A stretch of DNA of 31,109 nucleotides. Source: a virus. This document shows positions 1 to 7,592 of the stretch, piece after piece. Location: positions 1 to 31,109 of IMG/VR virus record IMGVR_UViG_3300010883_000253. One strand, given 5' to 3'. The notes below the pieces were generated by a model. It did no database searches. It saw only the letters and a list, made by a program, of their open reading frames with translations, and had not been told where the DNA came from. The stretch's first letter is position 1; the number at the start of each line of letters is the position of its first letter. Position numbers and translations under genes: made by a program.

Positions 1-132
1 GCAACATTATACGCATCCTTAAGCGGGACCGCTAATACTATTGGGAATAATATAAGTACTACGGGAGCAACATTATACGCATCCTTAAGCGGGACCGCTA
101 ATACTATTGGGAATAATATAAGTTCCACCGGA
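1..132 (+). repeat. 66-bp tandem duplication in fibre gene
   Basis: Bases 1-66 and 67-132 are two in-frame copies of a 66-bp unit (22 codons), differing at only three positions near the 3' end of the unit. Further copies may lie left of the window edge. Confidence 0.9.
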
Positions 133-546
133 GCTGGATTATCCAGCAGCCTTCAATCGTTAAGTGGAGTTAGTTTATTCACTACTGGATATTCTCAAAA
201 TATAACCGGGAACTTAAGCATAGGCCCATTATCTCAGGATGTTTTATTTGAAGTTCACGGCACGGGCTCTTATATTAACACGGATTTAACCGTAACCGGG
301 AAGTTAAACGTAGGCCCATTATCTGAGAATGTTTTATTTGAGGTTCACGGCACAGGCTCTCATATTAACACGGATTTAAATATAAGTGGAAAATTAAACG
401 TTACAGGCAGAGTTCAGATTGGGGGTAGCAGCCCCTCGACTTCAACAGATTCCGGAAGCTCCGGGCAATTGGCTTATGATGAAAATTATTTCTATGTTTG
501 CACAGGAACAAATAAATGGGGTAGAGTAGAAATCTCCAATTGGTAA
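1..546 (+). CDS. Tail-fibre-like structural protein, 3' end only
   Basis: An open frame enters at base 1 and runs 181 codons to a TAA at 544-546; the start lies outside the window. The visible part is low in charge and rich in Gly, Ser, Thr and Asn. It contains two 22-residue repeats (ATLYASLSGTANTIGNNIS core), then two 30-residue repeats carrying VLFEVHGTGS and INTDL, and ends with a short cap, AYDENYFYVCTGTNKWGRVE. Strings of the type 'GKLNVTG' alternating with β-strands are common in trimeric phage fibre and tail-spike shafts, and the aromatic C-terminal cap resembles those of many virion fibre proteins. The call rests on this repeat style, not on a recognised family. It is the only large gene portion on the plus strand, so it probably ends a separate, rightward virion module. 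Confidence 0.65.
   Translation, partial: ATLYASLSGTANTIGNNISTTGATLYASLSGTANTIGNNISSTGAGLSSSLQSLSGVSLFTTGYSQNITGNLSIGPLSQDVLFEVHGTGSYINTDLTVTGKLNVGPLSENVLFEVHGTGSHINTDLNISGKLNVTGRVQIGGSSPSTSTDSGSSGQLAYDENYFYVCTGTNKWGRVEISNW
214..393 (+). repeat. 90-bp tandem repeat in fibre gene
   Basis: Two in-frame 90-bp units (214-303 and 304-393) encode 30-residue segments sharing GPLS, VLFEVHGTGS and INTDL. The nucleotide match is high but less exact than in the 66-bp repeat, so this duplication is probably older. Confidence 0.85.
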
Positions 547-561
547 TGTATTATATTTAAT

Positions 562-957
562 ATGAACGACGAACAAAAAGCCGCATTTTATAAATCTTTA
601 ATTGATATATATTCCCATACGGAAAAAGGGGAGAACTCAGAGGGCCTCTCCAGTCTGTCTAGAAGCATTTCAAAAAATGCCATAGAACAAGCCAAACTTA
701 AAGAACTGTTACCCTCAGACTACGAGCAGGATGAGGATGAGAAGGACCTTACTCCAGAAGAGCTTAAAACCTTCATAGAAGAAAATCCAGCTACGATTCC
801 TGCTCTAGATGCCTTTTTTGAAAACATGAAGAACTTAGACTCTTCAACCTTGCCTGAGGGAACTAATTTTAACTTTAAGAAAATATCAGAGCAATACACA
901 ATCCTGAAAAACAAGTTTGAAGCTCATCAGGACTCTGAAGATATTAAGAATTTCTAA
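562..957 (+). CDS. Small acidic protein of unknown function
   Basis: A 131-residue protein, strongly acidic, with Asp/Glu-rich stretches (DEDEKDLTPEELK near residue 60) and predicted mostly helical. I recognise no family. The ATG is 15 bases after the stop of the fibre gene on the same strand, so the two are probably co-transcribed. A small acidic helical protein after a fibre gene could be an assembly chaperone or a minor virion protein, but nothing in the sequence proves it. There is no clear Shine-Dalgarno; the start is preceded by AT-rich sequence (TATTATATTTAAT). The stop codon TAA abuts the TAA of the gene arriving from the other strand with no base between them. The overlapping minus-strand frame at 720-914 is judged a shadow. 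Confidence 0.7.
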   Translation: MNDEQKAAFYKSLIDIYSHTEKGENSEGLSSLSRSISKNAIEQAKLKELLPSDYEQDEDEKDLTPEELKTFIEENPATIPALDAFFENMKNLDSSTLPEGTNFNFKKISEQYTILKNKFEAHQDSEDIKNF

Positions 958-1485
958 TTAAGCTGATCCTGTAATATGCACGGCATCTTTGCCCGCCACT
1001 TGCAATGGGAGCGCTCCATACATATTATAAGCATGAATCATTCTTTTAAGCATTTCATTAGCTTCTTTTGATGCATTTTGAAGAGCTCTAGCTGATTCGT
1101 TTTTAGTAGTAGCACTGGCGACGGACCTCCTGATTACCGTATCTCCCTCCTGAATCGAAGTCCAATCTGTCACTCCAGTGGTTACGGAAGAGGAGGTGGT
1201 ATCTGATTGAGTGATATTCCTAAGTATGTTCCTAGCCTGCTTTTGGTAGTAATCCTTTAGATAAATTTGAGCAAAGATGGCTTTTTCTTCATATTTTAGA
1301 TCAGGAGAAACCTTATCTTTCGCTGTAAGCTCGAAATCAGTGTTCAGGAAGACGTTTAACTGCCCAAGGTTGGCCTCTAGATACCCAGACACCAATAAGG
1401 CCTTCTGCTGCCTCTCTAGGGCCGTAGAATGGTCTCCGAACTCAGTATCCCATATCGAATATGCAAGCTGACCTAATTGATTCAT
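958..1485 (-). CDS. Candidate head/connector protein, unknown family
   Basis: A 175-residue, mostly helical protein with an N-terminal segment LGQLAYSIWDTEFGD, a long helical middle and a Ser/Thr-rich stretch (about residues 93-105). I do not recognise the family. It is the last gene of the head block, after the capsid gene and a small basic protein, where connector, neck or head-completion proteins often lie; that assignment is by position only. The ATG overlaps the upstream TAA as TAATG, implying translational coupling. Its stop codon directly abuts the stop of the convergent plus-strand gene, and no hairpin terminator is evident between them. Confidence 0.75.
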   Translation of the reverse strand: MNQLGQLAYSIWDTEFGDHSTALERQQKALLVSGYLEANLGQLNVFLNTDFELTAKDKVSPDLKYEEKAIFAQIYLKDYYQKQARNILRNITQSDTTSSSVTTGVTDWTSIQEGDTVIRRSVASATTKNESARALQNASKEANEMLKRMIHAYNMYGALPLQVAGKDAVHITGSA

Positions 1486-1892
1486 TATTCGTTGATAAGC
1501 CTTAAGAGATCTTTTCCTTTTTTGGAGTTAGGGTCAATTGACGGCTTGGTCACTTGACCTTTCCTGTATTGGCCTAAGGCTCTGGCCTTATACTCCTTTA
1601 GTATTTTATTCCTCAGGGTCGTCTTGGAGCCAGAAGGGAACACTCCAGCCCTAACAGCGAGCTCTTGCATATCGGTAAAACTCATTGATGCAAGACTCTC
1701 TTCGAAATCAGAACCATCAGCAGTACTAAAAGGGCTTTTGCTATTAACCGTAAGCAATTGTTCTAAATTTTTAGCCTTCTTGAGATCGTCGTCTGCTATT
1801 TGACCATCTGCATATTGCATTTCTTTTTTCTTCCTTGGTTTTCTTGCTGGAGCCTTTTTCGTTGTAGATTTGTCGTTTTTTCTAGTTGTCAT
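1485..1892 (-). CDS. Basic protein with SAP/HeH-like C-terminal motif
   Basis: A 135-residue protein. Residues 1-24 are rich in Lys, Arg and Thr (KKAPARKPRKKK), like a nucleic-acid-binding tail. A later helix-turn-helix-like segment, about residues 88-122, reads MSFTDMQELAVRAGVFPSGS and then a Lys-rich helix. That pattern of a helix, a Gly-x-x-x-SGSK turn and a second helix resembles SAP/HeH or Rho N-terminal motifs that bind nucleic acid, seen in some phage head proteins. The likeness is by eye only. The gene follows the capsid terminator and a promoter-like motif and is coupled to the next gene, so it is probably a head or packaging accessory protein. Confidence 0.7.
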   Translation of the reverse strand: MTTRKNDKSTTKKAPARKPRKKKEMQYADGQIADDDLKKAKNLEQLLTVNSKSPFSTADGSDFEESLASMSFTDMQELAVRAGVFPSGSKTTLRNKILKEYKARALGQYRKGQVTKPSIDPNSKKGKDLLRLINE

Positions 1893-1914
1893 AATAATTA
1901 GTATTTAAGTTGTT

Positions 1915-1934
1915 GTACACTTATATTAATCTGT
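1915..1934 (-). promoter_or_regulatory. Promoter-like motif TAAGTGTACA
   Basis: On the minus strand the sequence reads TAATATAAGTGTACA, ending 22 bases before the ATG at 1892. It is a diverged copy of the TAGTGTATATA motif seen before other gene blocks. It lies just downstream of the capsid-gene terminator, where a new promoter would be expected. The function is inferred. Confidence 0.35.
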
Positions 1935-1936
1935 AC

Positions 1937-1966
1937 AAACAAAAAATCCACCTAAAAGGTGGATTT
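1937..1966 (-). terminator. Rho-independent-type terminator after capsid gene
   Basis: A perfect 9-bp stem (AAATCCACC at 1944-1952 with GGTGGATTT at 1958-1966) and a 5-base loop, followed on the minus strand by TTTTTTG. It lies 26 bases beyond the end of the capsid gene and should end the head-block transcript. Confidence 0.85.
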
Positions 1967-1992
1967 CTTGATCATAATAATACGTAGAAATA

Positions 1993-3096
1993 TTATACGG
2001 TAATCCCAAACAGAGCCCTGTCATCGATGATCATACGACCTTCTTCAAGAGAAGCGTAGTAGCCAATCTTGTTTTGACGAACACTATATTGGTCATCAGC
2101 CATTAAGCTCATTTCCGAACCAGTTTCAGCATCAAGAGCGATAGCTCTAAGAAGAGCATCTCTAGAGCGATCAATACCAAGAACGATTTCATGGGATCCA
2201 TCGGCAAATGCACCATAAGCTCCGCCCGGAAGATTCATATCGGCACTAACTTGAGCGTCAAATATTTTATTGAATCTTTGACCAGCACCCATTTCTTGCA
2301 ATTCAAGAAGATTGATACCATAAAACTCAGGAATCCCACCGTTATTATAAACAGACTCCCTCATGGAATCGGTTGCAGGAATGTCTTGATAACTACCACG
2401 ACTATTGACCGGATTGTAAGCAATCTCGCGAAGCGACTGAGTAATCTCTGGAGAGATAATCAAATCACTAACCCCACGAGAAGGACCATCAGTAGTTCCA
2501 CCGGCCCAAGAGGTATTAATTCTCTTAGCTCGAGTTAAAAGCCTATTGAAGTCATTAAGATTCAATCTGCCAGCTGTATCAGCACCGATGATATGAGGAT
2601 GACCTCTTGTTCCGGCTTCCCCAAGGGCACCGAAAATCAAAGCTGCGGAATTTCTTTCTTGCTTAAGAAGAACTTCTTGAGCGAGACGTGTAAAGGTTTT
2701 ACTTACGACATCAAGTCTGGAGCGTTGAGCATATCGCTTATCGAAATCAACGGCACTATCAAGGCGATAGGTCGTGAACTTCATTTCGCTCTGTACTGGA
2801 GTTGCGGTGTTAGAAGGAAGACCCCCTGCCACTGTTTGACTCCAGATCGTGATATAATCTTCGTCCGTTATGTCGTAGTACAGATCCAGCGGAAGGCTAG
2901 GGCTGTCGTCGGCATTGAATTGGAAGTTCGTAAACAGGTTACTAAGCGTCGGAGCTTGATTGAGCACCTTCGCAAGGACGGGTCCAATAAATTCGGCTAA
3001 TGCCATTTGAGCTTCGTAGGCGACATCACGATTCTTTGATGCCATGGCCTTGAGCAATTCCACTTGCTCTTCGGTTCTTTTAATTGTAATTTTCAT
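1993..3096 (-). CDS. Major capsid protein, HK97-fold type
   Basis: A 367-residue protein that forms the phage head shell. The assignment rests on gene order (portal, protease/scaffold, decoration protein, then this gene) and on capsid-like sequence. It has a charged helical N-terminus, an extended β-rich stretch at about residues 100-120, and a long spine-like helix at about 128-158 (VVSKTFTRLAQEVLLKQERN). A domain with SDLIISPEITQSL and a C-terminal β-rich region ending in GYYASLEEGRMIIDDRALFG follow. A clear Shine-Dalgarno (AGGAG, 3108-3112) lies 11 bases before the ATG. A strong terminator follows the gene. The N-terminal helical segment might be trimmed by the upstream protease, but no cleavage site can be assigned by eye. 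Confidence 0.85.
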   Translation of the reverse strand: MKITIKRTEEQVELLKAMASKNRDVAYEAQMALAEFIGPVLAKVLNQAPTLSNLFTNFQFNADDSPSLPLDLYYDITDEDYITIWSQTVAGGLPSNTATPVQSEMKFTTYRLDSAVDFDKRYAQRSRLDVVSKTFTRLAQEVLLKQERNSAALIFGALGEAGTRGHPHIIGADTAGRLNLNDFNRLLTRAKRINTSWAGGTTDGPSRGVSDLIISPEITQSLREIAYNPVNSRGSYQDIPATDSMRESVYNNGGIPEFYGINLLELQEMGAGQRFNKIFDAQVSADMNLPGGAYGAFADGSHEIVLGIDRSRDALLRAIALDAETGSEMSLMADDQYSVRQNKIGYYASLEEGRMIIDDRALFGITV

Positions 3097-3123
3097 TTAT
3101 GTATTTTCTCCTAAATTTAAAAG

Positions 3124-3867
3124 TTAGCGACAATCCAATTTGATCATGAAGTACGAGCCCGACTGGAAACCGTAGTTCCCATAAGAGTTCTTACCCTTGA
3201 AGGTATTGTTTCCAGTATGACCGAAAGCAGCTGCGTCATCACGGTTACCGCTACCGATGCATCGTCCGATAACATTAGCGGGAGCATCCGTTAGGTTTTG
3301 TGCAGCAGCTAGTGTAGCGGTCCAAGCCGTAGCCTTACCAGCGTCAGTCGAAGGAACAATTTGTTCTCCCACTGCAGGATTCGTTGAAAAAGCTCCATCA
3401 GTTAAAGTTACAATGCCTCGACTAAGAACAGGAACGGTTTCACCCGGAAGGACTGCATAAAGCTCGTCTTTCTTTACAGGGTAATACTGAAGCTTCTCAC
3501 CATTCTCATCGTGAGTTGCGGTCTGTCTAAGAGTAACACCAAGGCAGGCATCTCCAGAACCAGCACTAACTCCAGTGACGGTTAATGGGTTTGCTGGATA
3601 AGTGTTTCTACCTACGTGAGGATAATCCTTAGACCCCAAATAAGCTCCAAATTTATCGGCAGTAACATCCATTGGGTCACGTTGAGAACCAAGGCCCCCG
3701 GCTTTAACTTTAACAAATACACCGTTGTCGGCTTCAGTCGAACGCTTGTTAGCGTCTGAAAGGTCAACATATTTGCCGCCAGCTACAGCTGGTCCAGCAT
3801 CAAGTGCATATATATTTACGACTTCATGTTCGTCGTAATCACGGAATGGTAGTAATCTAAGTGCCAT
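3124..3867 (-). CDS. Capsid decoration/stabilisation-like protein
   Basis: A 247-residue protein rich in Gly, Ala, Thr and Val, with few long helices and many short predicted β-strands. It ends in NYGFQSGSYFMIKLDCR. It lies between the protease-scaffold and major capsid genes, where lambda-type phages encode the head decoration protein (gpD, between C/Nu3 and E). That position and the β-rich composition support a decoration role; no specific family motif was recognised. A Shine-Dalgarno (AGGAT, 3876-3880) lies 8 bases before the ATG. The 27-base gap to the capsid gene holds the capsid ribosome-binding site, and both genes are probably transcribed together at a high level. Confidence 0.65.
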   Translation of the reverse strand: MALRLLPFRDYDEHEVVNIYALDAGPAVAGGKYVDLSDANKRSTEADNGVFVKVKAGGLGSQRDPMDVTADKFGAYLGSKDYPHVGRNTYPANPLTVTGVSAGSGDACLGVTLRQTATHDENGEKLQYYPVKKDELYAVLPGETVPVLSRGIVTLTDGAFSTNPAVGEQIVPSTDAGKATAWTATLAAAQNLTDAPANVIGRCIGSGNRDDAAAFGHTGNNTFKGKNSYGNYGFQSGSYFMIKLDCR

Positions 3868-3885
3868 TGTATTTTATCCTATTTT

Positions 3886-5454
3886 TTAATATTTGATGGT
3901 TAAATTGTCTTCAGAGAAAGCTTTCTTAAACTTATCTCTTAAGGAGAGGTCTTTTTCGGACGATTCTCCATTGTTATTTGCGACAGTCTCTTCTTCAGTT
4001 GCTTCGACTTTCTCAATAGCTTCTTCAACAACTTCGTCTTCGGAAGCTTCGCTATTGTTAAGTTCGGCAATTCTTTTTTCTACTGCCTCAGCAAGCTTAG
4101 CATCAAATGCTTCTTGCTGCTCCTTGAGGAATAATTTATTCTGATGTTTAAATACTACAGCAAGCTTATCTTGGTATGTAGCAAATGCATCTTCGGTTTC
4201 GTCAAGGTCTTTAAGTTCATGGGCGACAATCTTTCGGCTATCTCCATTAAGGTCATATTCATTTTCAATAGATGACATTCTCGAGTCAAATCTAGCAACA
4301 GCTTCTCTTTCGGAATTAGCAACCTCAAGACCCTTAACCTTGTCAATTGATTCATTGAGTTGGCTTCGGAGGCCATCCAATTCCTTGTTTTTTTCTTCGG
4401 TAGCTTCGGCTAGCTTTTGCTTCTGCTCTTCTAGAGCTTGCTTTTCTTGAGAAAAAGACTCGCTCTTTTCAAGGATAGCATCCTTTATAATTTTAGTAAC
4501 CGTAGCTACAGCTTCTTCAGAAAACTTCTCTTCAGAAGCCCTGTCTTTTAAAGCCGACACTAAATCGTTTAGAATATCTTGATTGTCCATGATAGTATGT
4601 TTGATGTTATTTACAGTAGTTTTTTGTTTTTGGGAAATATTTTTTTCATTTTTTTCTAAATTGATTTCTATTGTGGACCCTTCCTCTTTCGCGAAATCGT
4701 CGCTATTTTCGTCTGGAGACTTAGCTACTAAGCCCTTTACCTCTGCTGCCGGGTTAGCCGTGAACCCTATTCCTAAAGGTAAAATATCACCCACAATTAA
4801 ACGGCTGATACTTCGCCCATCTTTAAATTTTCCATCGCCATCAAAGGATTTTAAGTATTGTTTGTACTCTTTTATTTTTTCTGGATCCGATATTATTTCA
4901 GAGTCTTTCAAGTCTTCACCCCCTATAGCTATGACGAAATCATTAAATCCAATTTCCCAACTGGCGGAAACATTATGATAGACAGAACTGTCTGGATCGA
5001 CTGAGCTTTCAACTAAATCTGCAAATTCTTTATTTACAGTTCTATAAATAACAGATCCAAGTGCGATATTAAAAGGCTCTTTACTGGCGAGGGCCTCTTC
5101 TTTACTCAAAATGTCATTTGACCCAAATCTTGAAAAGGAAGATGAAATGATATGCCCAACAACTTTATCTCGATTATGTTCTATGTTTGTTGGCTTGTGT
5201 TTGAATTGATCTAGTATTGTTACGGCGGATTGAGAACTTATTCCATCTCCATTCTTATTAAATTTATTAACCACGGCAGCATTGAAAGCTACAGCCAGTA
5301 AATCTACATTGTCTTCGAGCATTATATCGTTTGGTATAATAGCTCTTAGGGCATCTAGGGATGCTTTAGATATATTTAACTCCGGAGAATCAACATCTCC
5401 AGAAGCCAAAATTATGCCTGAAAACTTAGCAGTGTACTTATAGTCCTTACTCAT
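3886..5454 (-). CDS. Prohead protease fused to scaffold-like domain
   Basis: A 522-residue protein. Residues 1-180 resemble phage prohead serine proteases: a His in PTNIEHNRDKVVGHI (His93) and a Ser in HNVSASWEIGFN (Ser163 or Ser165) are the likely catalytic pair. After a linker, about residues 290-440 form a long charged coiled coil (QEKQALEEQKQKLAEATEEK and similar). The C-terminal 80 residues are very acidic, ending in a basic/aromatic tail. Protease plus coiled coil in one chain fits a maturation protease joined to its scaffold, which would assemble inside the procapsid and later be degraded. Met289 opens the scaffold part and could be an internal start, although no Shine-Dalgarno precedes it. 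The TAGTGTATATA motif lies 7 bases before the ATG. Confidence 0.75.
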   Translation of the reverse strand: MSKDYKYTAKFSGIILASGDVDSPELNISKASLDALRAIIPNDIMLEDNVDLLAVAFNAAVVNKFNKNGDGISSQSAVTILDQFKHKPTNIEHNRDKVVGHIISSSFSRFGSNDILSKEEALASKEPFNIALGSVIYRTVNKEFADLVESSVDPDSSVYHNVSASWEIGFNDFVIAIGGEDLKDSEIISDPEKIKEYKQYLKSFDGDGKFKDGRSISRLIVGDILPLGIGFTANPAAEVKGLVAKSPDENSDDFAKEEGSTIEINLEKNEKNISQKQKTTVNNIKHTIMDNQDILNDLVSALKDRASEEKFSEEAVATVTKIIKDAILEKSESFSQEKQALEEQKQKLAEATEEKNKELDGLRSQLNESIDKVKGLEVANSEREAVARFDSRMSSIENEYDLNGDSRKIVAHELKDLDETEDAFATYQDKLAVVFKHQNKLFLKEQQEAFDAKLAEAVEKRIAELNNSEASEDEVVEEAIEKVEATEEETVANNNGESSEKDLSLRDKFKKAFSEDNLTIKY

Positions 5455-5461
5455 GTAAAAC

Positions 5462-5480
5462 TATATACACTAAAATTACT
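5462..5480 (-). promoter_or_regulatory. Promoter-like motif TAGTGTATATA (protease gene)
   Basis: The minus strand reads GTAATTTTAGTGTATATAG, with the 11-base core at 5462-5472, 7 bases before the ATG of the protease-scaffold gene. The core is identical to the one before the phoH-like gene, at the same distance from the start. A phage promoter (late type) is the favoured reading; a translation-start element is the alternative. Confidence 0.45.
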
Positions 5481-7545
5481 TGCCTCTATGTTTTTTACTG
5501 TGGTACAGAATGGCGGATGGATAGTCTCCCAGCTCATGATCGGCAGCAATCGATAAAACTTCAGACAAAGAATTTAAAGCTTCTATCTTGTCGGGATTTT
5601 TAATACAACTATTTATCTTACTCTTCCAAGTCTTCTTTTCGCTAGAGCAAACAATGGATTCACACAATGTTGAAATTAAATCTTTTTGATTTTTATTTAA
5701 AGTTTTAAGTTTTTTAATTGCTTTAAATTTATCAACAGCAAAGACTTGCAAGCTTTCTATATCGTATACCGTTGACTGTATAGACTTTCTGTCATACATC
5801 TCAGCAGTAGCTCCACTTGGTCTTCCGGCTGACTTGGGTGTTTTATTTTGGGTGTTACTTGGGCCCGGCTTGTTTTTGTTGGCGAGTTTATTTTGAACTG
5901 CCTGCTGGTTCATTTGTTTTTCCTGAAGCTTTAGCTGCTCTTCTTGTATTCGAGTTCCTTCTTGAGACTCAGCACTTTCGACTAGAGGTATGCCTCCTAC
6001 CAATGGATTATAATGACCCTTCTCCCGTTGCTTGATATATGCTTCTTGAGATGAGTTGAGCATTTTGGAGCTAGGATACAATCCAGTTTTCATGGATTCT
6101 ATTCCTTGCTCAGGAGTTATTATTCCTATTTCCAGCAATCTAGTTATAACTCTTTGAAATTGGACTTCATCCTTAATGTCTATTTCTTCAAACTTAGCTC
6201 GAGGATAAGTTCTGAATCCCATGTTTTTACATACCATTTTAATTTGAGGTTGCAGGAAGTCATTTAAGAATGCATTTCTAGACTCCTTTAGCCTCTCTAG
6301 GAATATCTCAGCTTTGATTTGTGTATTGGCGAATTTCTCATTTCCTACAATTACATTCTGAAGACCTTCTCTTATGTCTTCATTTACAATTTGATATTTC
6401 TCCGACCCTATTACTTTCTTTAAGTCTGGTATTACGAATTCAGCTTTTGTTGTATAGTCAGCAATCAATGCTCTGCCGACACTCTCATTCTTGAAAAGCT
6501 CCTGCATTGCTTGGAGATTGTTAGGGTTCACTCCTCCCTTTTCAGGCTCCGCGCCCATAGTAATTAATAAAATTACATTTTCCACAGTCCTAACTATGGC
6601 TTGGTCTATCTTCTTAAGTTCCATCTTCCAGTTAATGTCATCTAGAACTGGAAACCCAAAGGGGACGGCAAATGGCTCATAGTCTTGCTTTTTATAAAAA
6701 GAATAGACGAGTTTTTCTGGTTTTAATTCCATAGATAATCCGTCTCTATTGAATTGCCCTTCTTTAATCTTTTTTCTAACTTCTGGAGGCAGGGACTTTA
6801 GAACCTGTTTGTCGTCATCAGTTTTTGGAGATCTTAATCTTTCTAATTCATAATCGGACAACACCTTCTTGTATATTCCGTTATTAAAAGCTGTCGCCGA
6901 CTCTATTACTATATCATAAGGGTTGAGTAAGGTATATTTAATCGGAATTTCTCCCGGCTTCAACGACCCAGACCCATATACATAATTCAATTTAGCAAAA
7001 TCATCAGAAGAAAACTTTCCATCCAGTCGATATAAAAATATATTTCCAGATCTATAATATTCTCTGAAAAATTGATCCTTTAGTTTCCATATTTGAATTT
7101 TCTCGAACCACTTCTCGACGAATTTTTTAGATTTATCATTTTCACCCTCTAAGTAAATGTTCGAGTTGGAAAACTCAGCCATAATATCTACAGCATTTCT
7201 AAAAATAGCAACATTAGCATAAGCTTTCTGGCAAAGCTCTATAGCTTCCCTTATATTTGTTCCGTCTTTGGCATATTCATATGGAAGTAATCCATTTTTA
7301 ATATTTGTATATTTATGATTCTTTGAGCTATTATAGATAGAGTTACTCCTCCCTCCGGTAGAGCTAGAGTGATGAGTTCTCCTGCTCGCTGAAGACGTTT
7401 CAGTGTATATGGGTTCTCCAGCTGTTGCTGGAGCCACACTTTGGGCGAGAGTTTGAAACTTTATCATGTCCTCGATGGACCTTTCGTCGCTCTTGAACTT
7501 ATCCCAATAATTAGACCTTTTAGTGTATTTTCTTTTGTCGCTCAC
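5476..7545 (-). CDS. Portal protein
   Basis: A 689-residue protein forming the dodecameric DNA-entry vertex of the head and the docking site of the terminase. Portal features are a helical segment NVAIFRNAVDIMAEFSNSNI (about 110-130), the wing/stem-type stretch YTLLNPYDIVIES (about 204-217), and the helical crown region beyond residue 300 with a MGAEPEKGGVN-type loop. The position just after the large terminase and before the protease is typical. Residues from about 530 form a Gln/Lys/Asn-rich, low-complexity tail (QEEQLKLQEKQMNQQ), followed by a small helical C-terminal domain, making it longer than many portals. The start is GTG at 7545; the first in-frame ATG, 26 codons later, would remove a basic N-terminus. 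No strong Shine-Dalgarno is seen. Confidence 0.85.
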   Translation of the reverse strand: MSDKRKYTKRSNYWDKFKSDERSIEDMIKFQTLAQSVAPATAGEPIYTETSSASRRTHHSSSTGGRSNSIYNSSKNHKYTNIKNGLLPYEYAKDGTNIREAIELCQKAYANVAIFRNAVDIMAEFSNSNIYLEGENDKSKKFVEKWFEKIQIWKLKDQFFREYYRSGNIFLYRLDGKFSSDDFAKLNYVYGSGSLKPGEIPIKYTLLNPYDIVIESATAFNNGIYKKVLSDYELERLRSPKTDDDKQVLKSLPPEVRKKIKEGQFNRDGLSMELKPEKLVYSFYKKQDYEPFAVPFGFPVLDDINWKMELKKIDQAIVRTVENVILLITMGAEPEKGGVNPNNLQAMQELFKNESVGRALIADYTTKAEFVIPDLKKVIGSEKYQIVNEDIREGLQNVIVGNEKFANTQIKAEIFLERLKESRNAFLNDFLQPQIKMVCKNMGFRTYPRAKFEEIDIKDEVQFQRVITRLLEIGIITPEQGIESMKTGLYPSSKMLNSSQEAYIKQREKGHYNPLVGGIPLVESAESQEGTRIQEEQLKLQEKQMNQQAVQNKLANKNKPGPSNTQNKTPKSAGRPSGATAEMYDRKSIQSTVYDIESLQVFAVDKFKAIKKLKTLNKNQKDLISTLCESIVCSSEKKTWKSKINSCIKNPDKIEALNSLSEVLSIAADHELGDYPSAILYHSKKHRGK

Positions 7546-7592
7546 AAGTGATATTACACAAAGTTATCCCAAAAGTCCACAAAAGTTAAAAG

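Noticed and set aside
720-914. 64-residue minus-strand frame opposite the small acidic gene
   Set aside because: Low-complexity Ser-rich product that mirrors the Glu/Asp-rich codons of the plus-strand gene, which has the better context.
1008-1017. 10-base palindrome GGAGCGCTCC
   Set aside because: It is inside coding sequence, has no loop or T-tract, and is short enough to arise by chance; not called a terminator or operator.
2191-3000. Plus-strand frames of 115 and 135 residues opposite the capsid gene
   Set aside because: Antisense to a confidently assigned capsid gene, with no start signals; treated as shadows.
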